The notes beneath the pieces are model-generated. The model was not told where the DNA came from and searched no databases. It was given only the letters and a program-made list of their open reading frames with translations. A DNA stretch of 57,555 nucleotides. Source: Fuerstiella sp. GTDB lineage: Bacteria; Planctomycetota; Planctomycetia; Planctomycetales; Planctomycetaceae. The stretch is from the NCBI GenBank assembly GCA_029247265.1, contig JAQWLN010000260.1:1-57555 (forward strand), given 5' to 3'. Numbering within the stretch: the first letter of the stretch is position 1; each line of letters opens with the position of its first letter. Below are positions 1-7,498 of this stretch, one piece after another. The position numbers and the translations under genes were made by a program.

Positions 1-486
1 GCTCCATCAGCACAGCGACACTACCCCTGTTACCCAACCCGTACTCTCATAACACCTGTATCAAAAACGGGGGCATTCCACGCCCCTTCGGCGACATCTG
101 GCCAGGACAACCCTTCGTGGCACAATCGGAAATGTGATGGCGTGCCGAACGTCACTCAATTTGCGATCGCATAGCGATGACCCGATACTGAACCGGGAAA
201 CCGCGGTGACAGCTTTCACAGGGACGTACTGCGAAGTCGCGAAGACGTACCAGGTCAGAGAACAGCTTGTCAATATGCGTCTGACGCTGGAGCGGTGGGT
301 CAGGCTGTGACGGAGGAACAGCAAAGCCCTGAGCATGCGGCAAAATGTTCCGCTTTTTCTACTTGTCGCGATTGGCGAATTATTGAGAATACGTGCCCCT
401 CTGTGTTGGAAAAACGCATTCCAGCATCTGGTCGCCCGGAGCAGTAAACCATCTACAGTTTGCCGCGAAGGGGAACTTTATTCCTT

Positions 487-498
487 AGAAAGGAGGTG
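487..498 (+). promoter_or_regulatory. 12-nt perfect anti-Shine-Dalgarno match
   Basis: The 12 bases AGAAAGGAGGTG are exactly complementary to the conserved 3' tail of bacterial 16S rRNA. They sit 8-9 bases before an ATG at 507 that would open a 33-residue frame ending near 608; a GTG at 503 opens a 14-residue frame in another phase. Neither peptide is recognisable. The match is much longer than any other ribosome binding site in the window. It is either a very strong translation start for a tiny gene or a ribosome-docking leader. Confidence 0.4.
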
Positions 499-529
499 TC
501 TGGTGAATGACAACTGTAGTCCTAATCGA

Positions 530-578
530 GGTGGTGCCGCCTGCTGACGGCTGGCGAGCTGTCCTGCAGGCAGCCACC
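530..578 (+). other. Hairpin after the anti-SD match
   Basis: GGTGG (530-534) pairs with CCACC (574-578), and GCCTGC (539-544) pairs with GCAGGC (566-571), with a small internal loop between the two helices and a 21-base apical loop. It begins about 30 bases after the 16S-tail complement, so the two could belong to one short structured transcript. No T-run follows, so it is not a classical terminator. Confidence 0.3.
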
Positions 579-836
579 GTCTCAAATTCAATCACCAGAT
601 CTGTTTGAGAAGCAATTGGCGGCCCTGAGTAACGTGCGACGTGACTTAGGGTCGTTTTCTATGCGCGCGGTTTGCGCGGGACTCAGACCACTCCAATGCC
701 CGGCGAGAATACTGCCCCAACCACCCCTTCTGTCTATGCCCGCATCTGTTGACCACAGAACCGTCAGCCCTGTGCGAAGGGTCGCTGCATCAGGCGACAA
801 ATGATCAGGGCGCACCGGCAATAGCTGTCGGACACG

Positions 837-1817
837 TTATTCGTCGCGCTGAGTTTCCACCATTTTCAACAGCGATTCCCAACCTTCAAGCTGCGGCATG
901 GTCAGAGACGTAGGTTTTCCCACGCTGGCGTGATGACGCACGGCTCTCAGCCATCGTCGGGTTTTTCGGGGCAATGCGGTTTTTTCGTTGACCACCAGCC
1001 CCAGAACCTGCTGCCGCTGATTCCGGCGGAGGATCTTCAGCTTCTTGCCGCCGTGCATTGTGTAGCCGTAGCTTTTCAGAATTCTGCGAACCACCTGTGT
1101 CAGCCCGCGGACAACTCGCCCCTTTCGAATATCAAAGGACATCGTAATATCATCAGCATACCGCGAATAGGCACCGTTGTGTCTGCGAGCCAGTCGCATG
1201 AGGGCTTCGTCCAGCGGTGCGTTCACCAGGTTACTGATCTTCGGACTTGTCGGAGCACCTTGCGGAAGGTGACCGTCATATGTTGTCAGGCGGACCAGAG
1301 TTTCAGAGGTTGATACATCCCAGCCGATGCCCTGAAAATACGCCAGAATTCGATCTTCCGTTGTTGATTCGAAAAACTGCCGGATGTCCATTTTGACAAC
1401 AACCAATCGACCTTCATGGGGAGTCGCTGCGTCAACAATCGACGTGCCCGGTTCGAACCCGCACGCAAATGGGTGAATATCAAGCGCCGCCAGCAGGCGC
1501 CGCAGAATCGTCCGCTGCAGCTTCATTGTTTCGTCGTCGGGAATTTCCAGGCGACGTACACCGCCACGTGCCTTGGGAATCTCAGCGATTCGGTATCCGG
1601 TTTCAAAACGTTCAAGTACATCTTTGGAAACGCCCAGACGTTTGCCGAGCTCACTAAGATCGTTCTGCACGGGACCGGGCGAATCCACCTGCCCCGGCAT
1701 ATCTGAAGGCGGCAATCCTGGATCACCTGTGCGACGGCACATCGCGGTCATCAGACCGATGAATGCAGCGGCGGCCGCAGCAATCGCCAGACCGGTGAGA
1801 ACAGGGACCGAAAACAT
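837..1817 (-). CDS. Retron-like reverse transcriptase, N-terminal membrane anchor
   Basis: A 326-residue reverse transcriptase. Residues about 5-27 form one hydrophobic helix followed by a Pro/Gly-rich linker to residue 50. The RT fold then covers about 54-300: RT1-2 region with IPKARGG (80-86), RT3 Asp144 in VKMDIRQFF, PQGAPTSP (185-192), the catalytic YADD box (220-223), and the RT6-7 region ending in VLGLVVNEK. This order and the PQGAPTSP signature match retron-type RTs. Two retron hallmarks are altered: the NAxxH box is AATPH (130-134) and the VTG triplet is VLG (271-273). There is no maturase or endonuclease domain, which argues against a group II intron RT. The start at 1817 keeps the anchor; Met40 would remove it. 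The ribosome site is weak. The gene stands alone, with a hairpin-rich region upstream and no recognisable effector downstream. Confidence 0.85.
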   Translation of the reverse strand: MFSVPVLTGLAIAAAAAAFIGLMTAMCRRTGDPGLPPSDMPGQVDSPGPVQNDLSELGKRLGVSKDVLERFETGYRIAEIPKARGGVRRLEIPDDETMKLQRTILRRLLAALDIHPFACGFEPGTSIVDAATPHEGRLVVVKMDIRQFFESTTEDRILAYFQGIGWDVSTSETLVRLTTYDGHLPQGAPTSPKISNLVNAPLDEALMRLARRHNGAYSRYADDITMSFDIRKGRVVRGLTQVVRRILKSYGYTMHGGKKLKILRRNQRQQVLGLVVNEKTALPRKTRRWLRAVRHHASVGKPTSLTMPQLEGWESLLKMVETQRDE

Positions 1818-1851
1818 GTCACTTCACGATTTTTCAGGTTGAACAGCACCA

Positions 1852-1907
1852 GCCTGCTCGTTTCTGCAGGCCCGGTACCAATTGCGCACAAGCCGTATCA
1901 GAACGGC
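1852..1907 (-). other. Two hairpins directly upstream of the RT gene
   Basis: Between the terminator at 1942-1968 and the RT start there are two small inverted repeats. GCCTGC (1852-1857) pairs with GCAGGC (1866-1871) around an 8-base loop. GCCGT (1892-1896) pairs with ACGGC (1903-1907) around a 6-base loop. Retron msr RNAs carry short stems of this kind just upstream of their RT, so this is a candidate msr leader. No flanking a1/a2 repeat pair or long msd stem was identified, so the assignment is a guess. Confidence 0.25.
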
Positions 1908-1941
1908 AGTTCACACTTTGACGATTCAACGGCCACATAAG

Positions 1942-1968
1942 AAAAAAAGGCGAGGCCGAAGCCTCGCC
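1942..1968 (-). terminator. Rho-independent terminator
   Basis: On the minus strand GGCGAGGC (from 1968) pairs with GCCTCGCC (to 1949) across a TTCG tetraloop, immediately followed by seven T (1948-1942). It terminates minus-strand transcription coming from the DUF6702/M1 peptidase operon or from a small RNA, and insulates the RT gene from it. The plus strand has no T-run, so it is one-directional. Confidence 0.85.
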
Positions 1969-2080
1969 GGTCCTGCCCAACGATCGTAGATCGTTGCCGA
2001 AAACTTTCCGGACACACATGGTATCCCGGCTGACGAAACATCAGCCCGTGCAAAAGCACCGCCAAGACTGGTGGTAGGTT
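1942..2080 (-). ncRNA. Candidate structured RNA of four hairpins plus terminator
   Basis: Read on the minus strand, four stems follow one another within about 120 bases. They are: a 7-bp stem with one mismatch (2075-2069 with 2064-2058); a 6-bp stem (2046-2041 with 2033-2028); a perfect 8-bp stem CAACGATC/GATCGTTG with a 3-base loop (1996-1978); and a perfect 8-bp stem with a TTCG tetraloop (1968-1949) followed by seven T. The last is a textbook terminator. The stretch begins about 85 bases after the DUF6702 stop and ends about 125 bases before the RT start. It may be an independent small RNA, the structured 3' UTR of the peptidase operon, or the RNA partner of the RT. No clear promoter was found. 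Confidence 0.4.
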
Positions 2081-2164
2081 CCCACAGAAGCTCTGAGCAA
2101 GTCAATGGCATCACCAAAACCGTGAAAACGTGTGACTGGACCTCTGTGTTTTTGAACGCCGTGA

Positions 2165-2806
2165 CTACCTTTGTGCCTTGTTCTTCGAGCGGGCATGCGC
2201 CGAATTTGTTGTTGCCGAATCGTGTTCGTGCTCAAAGACCAGAGACTGAGTCACGCCCCCAACCCGAATCGTCACCAGATTTGTCTGATCAGGCTGGACG
2301 TCACAAAGAACGGCGTCACGAATTCTGACGCGTCGATCACCACTACGGCCGGTCGTCTCGAATCCACTTTTTCGCTGATCGGGGACAACAAACAACTCGT
2401 CCCACGTCTCCAACTTTGGGGGCGCTGCAGATTGAGCAGCCACGCTCGGATGCTCACGCAACGGCTCTGCCTCAACGTACAACCAGACGTCGTGCAGCTC
2501 CAGCTCCAGTCCAACCCAGCGCAACCGACACTCATCGGCTTCAGCGAAAGTCACCGAAAACTTTTCGGTCAGGTACTCCAGAATCGAATTTTTGGCCCCT
2601 TCCGATTCGACACGAATTCGCTTTCCCTGCCTGACGGAAATAGCATCCTGCAGGTCCGCAATCCGCACCTTCATCGCGACCTCAAATCGCTGCGAGTCAT
2701 CGTTCCATTCAACTTCGGTGATTGAAGTGTGTGAAGAATGAGCTTTAGCAGCAGGAATCGCCAGCAGCAACAGTGCAAAGACGGACAGTCGGGTGAACAT
2801 CGTCAT
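2165..2806 (-). CDS. DUF6702 family exported protein
   Basis: A 213-residue protein with a Sec signal peptide (hydrophobic stretch at about residues 5-20, cleavage near AKAHS). The mature start SSHTSITEVEWN, followed by a beta-rich region with a conserved FEVAMKV strand, resembles the DUF6702 family, whose members often sit beside M1 peptidases; the function is unknown. The ATG at 2806 shares one base with the stop of the upstream M1 peptidase gene (TGATG), and a GTG one codon earlier gives a four-base overlap, so translation is coupled. The C-terminal 20 residues are rich in His, Lys and Ser. It probably acts in the periplasm with the peptidase. Confidence 0.65.
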   Translation of the reverse strand: MTMFTRLSVFALLLLAIPAAKAHSSHTSITEVEWNDDSQRFEVAMKVRIADLQDAISVRQGKRIRVESEGAKNSILEYLTEKFSVTFAEADECRLRWVGLELELHDVWLYVEAEPLREHPSVAAQSAAPPKLETWDELFVVPDQRKSGFETTGRSGDRRVRIRDAVLCDVQPDQTNLVTIRVGGVTQSLVFEHEHDSATTNSAHARSKNKAQR

Positions 2807-5229
2807 CACTTCTTTTCCTTTGCCTTTGCGTTCTTCACATCCTTCTGCTCATCGTCCTTTGCGGCATCTGCCTTGCTGTCATCCGTTTTCGTGCCGAGCC
2901 CCGCCTTCTGCATTTCGTTCTTCGTCTTGCCTTCCTTGTACAGCTTGAATCGACTCTTGCTGATCTGCGGTGGAAAGTGATTGTTAGAAGTGTCGACATC
3001 GGCCGTTTCCAGGTGGGGATCCAACTCGATCGAAACGATGGCCTTCTTTGACATGATCAGACGAGACGTTTTCAACGCGTTCTTCACCCACACCTCGGCC
3101 GGCAGGCGTATCTCGCGACTTGTCTTATCACTGTGCGTTAATTCAATAATCACGGGCATCACCAGTCCGCCCTTGTTTTCAAAGTCGACGATGTAGAAAT
3201 GCGTCTTCAGACCCAGCAGACGACGCTGATCCGGCTTCAGTTCTTTAAGGTACTTCTGGAACTTCTTCTTCTCTGCATCTGTAATGGCCAGGTCGTCATA
3301 GCTGTTGTAGAAGTCCTTCAACTCAGGAAATTTATCCGCCCGTTTCGGCAGCGATTTGTTGCGTTTCTGTGACAGCGTCTCCGGCTCATCGTTTCGTTCC
3401 TCCCGCTTAATCCTGCTGTTCGCGGCCGGATCACCGTTGTCAATCTGATAGTGCCGAACATCAGTCACAGCGATGTCAACATGGTCTGTGCTGTAGAACC
3501 ATCCACGCCAGAACCAGTCGAGATCCACACCGGAAGCATCTTCCAGGGAACGAAAGAGATCGGCCGGATACGGACGCTTGAACATCCACCGTCGAGCGTA
3601 CTCTTTGAATGCGAAATCAAACACGTCGCGACCGAGAACCGTTTCCCGAAGAATGTTCAGAGCGGTTGCGGGTTTTGAGTAGCCGTTGGGGCCAAATTGC
3701 AGCAGTGATTCCGAATTCGTCATGATCGGCACCTGATTGGTGCTCCGCATATAGGACGTGATTTTGGCAGGTTCACCGCGACGACTGGGATACTTATCCT
3801 CCCATTCGACCTCGGCAAGGTACTGCAGGAATGTATTCAATCCCTCGTCCATCCATGTCCATTGCCGCTCGTCGCTGTTCACGATCATCGGAAAATAATT
3901 GTGACCAACTTCGTGAATGATGACAGATATCAATGCGTACTTCGTGCGTTTGGAATAAGTGCCGTCAGCTTCCGGTCGGGGCCCGTTGAAACAGATCATG
4001 GGGTACTCCATTCCATAGACGGGACCGTTCACCGATATGGCGACCGGATACGGATAATGGAATGTGTACTTTGAATAAATGTCCAGCGTATGGACGATGG
4101 AATGGGTTGAGTATTTGCTCCACAGCGGTTCAGCTTCGTTCGGGAAATACGACATGGCCATGACCTCGTTGCCACCGCTGTTGTGTCCTACTGCATCCCA
4201 AATAAATTTCCGTGAGCTCGCAAACGCGAAGTCCCGTACGTTCTGAGCCTTATAGATCCAAGTCTTCTTATCCTTGGCCTCAGCTTTCTGGTTCTCCAAC
4301 GCCTCCTCAGGCGTCACGATAAATACTGGTTCCTCAGCAGCACGAGCTTTCTTCAGACGACTGCGTTGATCGCTCGAAAGAACATCCGCCGGATTCTGCA
4401 ACTCTCCTGTTGACGCCACAATGTGATCTGATGGAACCGTCAGACGTACGACGTAGTCACCAAACTCCAGAGCAAACTCACCCCGACCAAGAAACTCCTT
4501 GTGCTGCCAGCCGGCCGCATCCGAATAGGCACAGAGCCGAGGAAACCACTGAGCCATCTCGTAGATATTGTTCCCGTCCTTTTCGAAATGTTCGAAGCCG
4601 CCGCGTGAGCCGATGATCGTTACGTCCGGAATGTTGTATTCCCATCGAACTTTGAAACCGATCTTCTCGCCGGAGACAAGCGGCTTAGGCAGGTCCACTC
4701 GCATGTTGCTGCCGACGATTCGATGATTCAGCTTTCGGTTGTTGCTGGCGTCAGTGACCGATTTGATTTTTGTGCCGCCGGGGAACTTGTCCGCCTTCAG
4801 CAGCTTGTCAAGTTGCTTGAAGTCGACCCGATTACTTAACGACGGAGCCGATTTATGACGGCGTGCGGCAGAATTGGGATGGAAACGATTAGCGTCCAGC
4901 TGCAGCCAGAGATACCTCAGAGTATCGGGCGAGTTGTTGACGTATGAAATCACCTCCGTTCCCGTGATCCGCTGCGTGTCATCATGCAGCTCGACATCAA
5001 TGTCGTAATCAACTTTCTGCTGCCAGTATTTGTGCCCCGGTGCCCCCGACGCCGTTCTGTAGGAATTCGCAGTCGGCAGAACTTCGTCGAGTTGTCGAAA
5101 GGCATCAGGAGCAGAATTCTTTCGATTGACAAGAACCTGCCCCACGCTGACATTCGGGGGGAGAAGAAGAAACGATATCGCAGACGCGAACAACAAGACA
5201 CTTCGTGTGAGACATGCCGAAAACATACG
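2806..5229 (-). CDS. M1 family zinc metallopeptidase, secreted
   Basis: An 807-residue aminopeptidase-like enzyme. It has the zinc signature HEVGH (about residues 439-443) with the third ligand Glu 19 residues later in WMDEGLNTF, and a GMEYP box in place of the GAMEN exopeptidase motif. The N-terminal beta-sandwich domain of the family precedes it. The chosen ATG at 5229 gives a compact Sec signal (VLLFASAISFLLLPP) and has AAAGG eight bases upstream; the first ATG in the frame at 5295 would put 22 extra residues ahead of the signal. The C-terminal 50 residues are Lys/Asp-rich and probably disordered. It is followed by the overlapping DUF6702 gene. It probably trims peptides in the periplasm. 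Confidence 0.9.
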   Translation of the reverse strand, partial: RMFSACLTRSVLLFASAISFLLLPPNVSVGQVLVNRKNSAPDAFRQLDEVLPTANSYRTASGAPGHKYWQQKVDYDIDVELHDDTQRITGTEVISYVNNSPDTLRYLWLQLDANRFHPNSAARRHKSAPSLSNRVDFKQLDKLLKADKFPGGTKIKSVTDASNNRKLNHRIVGSNMRVDLPKPLVSGEKIGFKVRWEYNIPDVTIIGSRGGFEHFEKDGNNIYEMAQWFPRLCAYSDAAGWQHKEFLGRGEFALEFGDYVVRLTVPSDHIVASTGELQNPADVLSSDQRSRLKKARAAEEPVFIVTPEEALENQKAEAKDKKTWIYKAQNVRDFAFASSRKFIWDAVGHNSGGNEVMAMSYFPNEAEPLWSKYSTHSIVHTLDIYSKYTFHYPYPVAISVNGPVYGMEYPMICFNGPRPEADGTYSKRTKYALISVIIHEVGHNYFPMIVNSDERQWTWMDEGLNTFLQYLAEVEWEDKYPSRRGEPAKITSYMRSTNQVPIMTNSESLLQFGPNGYSKPATALNILRETVLGRDVFDFAFKEYARRWMFKRPYPADLFRSLEDASGVDLDWFWRGWFYSTDHVDIAVTDVRHYQIDNGDPAANSRIKREERNDEPETLSQKRNKSLPKRADKFPELKDFYNSYDDLAITDAEKKKFQKYLKELKPDQRRLLGLKTHFYIVDFENKGGLVMPVIIELTHSDKTSREIRLPAEVWVKNALKTSRLIMSKKAIVSIELDPHLETADVDTSNNHFPPQISKSRFKLYKEGKTKNEMQKAGLGTKTDDSKADAAKDDEQKDVKNAKAKEKK

Positions 5230-5560
5230 GTAACCTTTGCTAACCACAGCAGCCCAAAACTCACGTAACATCGCAAACATCGCAAACCGCCTCATTTAAA
5301 GATACCGTTTCAGAGTAAAAGAGCAAACCGTGGCATCGCGCGGAGACGGTTTCCCCAGACGCACCCGGGTTGTGGACCTTTAGGTCAACCGTTTCCGTTG
5401 GTTCTGCGCAAACGGGAAAACCTTCCTGATCAGCAGGGCGATTAATCATCGGCCTCCTGAAACCCCTGTTTGTTGCGCTGAATATGAATACGCGACATCA
5501 ATGGCCAGAACTGAATTCGGTCAGCATACAGCGGGCGATCATTGGTCCTGATTGACCTGG
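5230..5560. other. Intergenic, nothing recognised
   Basis: About 330 bases between the M1 peptidase start and the 3' end of the enolase-superfamily gene, both on the minus strand. It should hold the peptidase promoter. I see no clear hairpin, terminator or small gene. Confidence 0.4.
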
Positions 5561-6982
5561 TCAGAAACTCCAGGGCTCGAACAGGCCAACGTCGGGATGT
5601 TCTGTAACCCCGAAGGGCGCGGCATTTACACTGCCGAGCTGAATCCTTCCGTTTCTGATTTTCAAGGTCGGAAAACCGGCTTCAGCCACTTCGTACAGAT
5701 CCGGATGATTGCGCAACGCCTTTTCCTGCTCTGATCGGGGCAGCATATTCAAGCCGCAGAAGTAATGATGCCCGTTGCGTTCAACGTGACCGACTCCCAG
5801 ACATGCCGTCACTGCCAGATCCTGCAGCAGAGCGACCGGACCAACATTCGCCAGATCTTCGGCAGAGAGCAGTGTCGCCTGCTGGTGTCGTTGACGGTGG
5901 TATATGTCCGTGGCATTCAGAATCCCCTTGATGACTCCCTTGCAATTCTTATGACTGGTGCCGGCGTATCCGCACGACATCGCTGTGGGAAAACTGGAGA
6001 GATCAGCATCGGATTCATCAATGATCATCGATGGGGGATTGGTCCAGCCGTCGTCCAGACGCATTTTCTGACTAAGCGCGAAGTCGCGATGAATCGGCTG
6101 TTCCACAAATAACAATGACGCTGAGAAAAACGTGCTCAATACCGGATCTGCCTGATACGTGTTCCAATGATCCTGAAAGTCTTCGATGCGGAGAAGGTTC
6201 TCATTCCCGTCGAGCGTAAACCGAGCTTTCTCTCCCACCTGCTGACCTATGATGTCTGCAAGTTGACGCAGACGATTTGTGTCGTGTTCCAGGTTACCGG
6301 TCAACTTGATCTTGAAATGTGTTATTCCGTAGCGGCGAATAATCGTTTCCAGCGAATGCGGCAGACCATCGTCTATTCGATCCTGAGGGCTGATCTCAGC
6401 ATCCGTCAGAGGGTCAGCCAGTCCTATGGTGTGTCGCGCAATAAGTTCATCGCTCGGCACTACAGCCAGAACGTCTGCCGGATTGACGCCGGCAATATTC
6501 TTGCGAAGTCGTCCGGCGTCCACACCAAGCAGATTGCGATTCAGAACCTTGTGGAAGGGTTGTTCAACGGCACGACAGAATGCGTCCAGTACGGCGCGTT
6601 CCAGCAGGCTGGCCCCGAAGCTGGACAGTAGAGGCGGAATATTTTCAGTTGCCGCCCACTGTTGCTGTCTTTCATAAAGACGGTACCACCAATTAAAGAA
6701 GGTGTCACTGTGGCCCATATCGATGGCCGCATCAGCTGCATAACGAATCACACGCAGCATGTCGGGAAGGTCTTCTTCGAACGTAGTGTCGGGGTTCTTC
6801 GTGAACCACTTCGGCGGCAGCCCGTCGGCGCTCATGCCTACCGATTCTTTCCCATCGACATCAAGCACGACCCGCACGAACAGATGCGGCAACGCCGTCA
6901 TGCTGGCAATGCCGTAGCAAAATGGAAATCGCGTCGTCATCGGCAGACGATAGAAGTCGACACTGCGAACATTGATTCTCAT
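5561..6982 (-). CDS. Enolase superfamily (mandelate racemase/muconate lactonizing-like) protein
   Basis: A 473-residue protein with the two-domain layout of the mandelate racemase/MLE group: an N-terminal capping domain (MRINVRSVDFYRL and onward) and a TIM barrel. The barrel carries the Lys motif HFKIKL, the metal-binding strand TLDGNE, FVEQP with the second acidic ligand, and IIDESDAD with the third. A late GLNMLP region completes the barrel. It is longer than typical racemases (350-400 residues) because of insertions between the barrel strands. The ATG at 6982 is preferred to a TTG at 7018 because it starts at the first family strand. The substrate cannot be told from sequence; acid-sugar dehydration or racemisation is typical. 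It stands alone, divergent from the gene at 7499. Confidence 0.8.
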   Translation of the reverse strand: MRINVRSVDFYRLPMTTRFPFCYGIASMTALPHLFVRVVLDVDGKESVGMSADGLPPKWFTKNPDTTFEEDLPDMLRVIRYAADAAIDMGHSDTFFNWWYRLYERQQQWAATENIPPLLSSFGASLLERAVLDAFCRAVEQPFHKVLNRNLLGVDAGRLRKNIAGVNPADVLAVVPSDELIARHTIGLADPLTDAEISPQDRIDDGLPHSLETIIRRYGITHFKIKLTGNLEHDTNRLRQLADIIGQQVGEKARFTLDGNENLLRIEDFQDHWNTYQADPVLSTFFSASLLFVEQPIHRDFALSQKMRLDDGWTNPPSMIIDESDADLSSFPTAMSCGYAGTSHKNCKGVIKGILNATDIYHRQRHQQATLLSAEDLANVGPVALLQDLAVTACLGVGHVERNGHHYFCGLNMLPRSEQEKALRNHPDLYEVAEAGFPTLKIRNGRIQLGSVNAAPFGVTEHPDVGLFEPWSF

Positions 6983-7498
6983 AGGGCCGATTCTGGTGCG
7001 GTTCGCCGTGGTCGACAACAGCCAGCGTCGTCAAAAATACAAAACGCATGCGAACCGATTCGATCTCGGCACGCTTGGCAGAACAACCGTTTCACGACGA
7101 CAACGACCGCATACAGAGCAGAACATTGCGCCGCGTTCTGAACATCCACTGTTCAGCCGTTGCTGAACTGTCCATTCCGCGAGAGTCAGTGCCTTGCACA
7201 TCAAAACGGCATCATTTCAACGTGCTTGCAAACAGATTCTGATGTCCCCGGGGAACAAAACGGATGGGAAACCTGCTGATTCTTCGTTTCAAATTGACGA
7301 CACCTGGTGGCCCAGAGTAGGATTCCACTCCGCCGGTCCTGCGAGACGATGAAATCTGTTGGGTGCAGATCTGCCGAACTTCCGGTTAAACAGAGAAATC
7401 CCGAGGGACAAGATTTCCGCTCGCCGCCCCGCCTTCCCGACGAAGCTACCAGATTCCGATGTATTGATCTGAGCCTCCCCCTCCCTAAGGTGACGTTC
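6983..7498. other. Divergent intergenic region
   Basis: About 515 bases between two divergent genes. It must contain both promoters, but I find no strong -35/-10 pair. The only clear signal is TAAGGTGA just upstream of the ATG at 7499, which serves as its ribosome binding site. Short frames here lack homology. Confidence 0.4.

Larger units (their letters stand above)
1..836. other. Gene-poor region, no convincing CDS
   Basis: No open frame here has recognisable homology or good coding character on either strand. Two things stand out. One is a site at 487-498 complementary to the 16S rRNA 3' tail, followed by short frames and a hairpin at 530-578 (listed separately). The other is a short minus frame (343 to 152) that ends with a heme-type CESCH motif but begins at a TTG shortly after an in-frame stop; it could be a decayed cytochrome fragment or chance. 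This region lies downstream of the reverse transcriptase gene (minus strand) and I see no partner or effector gene in it. Confidence 0.5.

Noticed and set aside
588..821. 77-codon minus frame just downstream of the RT, considered as an effector
   Set aside because: No homology, no ribosome site, low-complexity Arg/Ser composition typical of a chance frame in GC-rich DNA.
1448..1460. tRNA T-arm-like GGTTCGAACCC
   Set aside because: It lies inside the RT coding sequence with no acceptor or anticodon stems around it.
837..1817. RT as part of a group II intron or diversity-generating retroelement
   Set aside because: No maturase X or endonuclease domain, no intron domain V-like hairpin nearby, and no template/variable repeat pair was seen; motif order fits retron-type RTs better.
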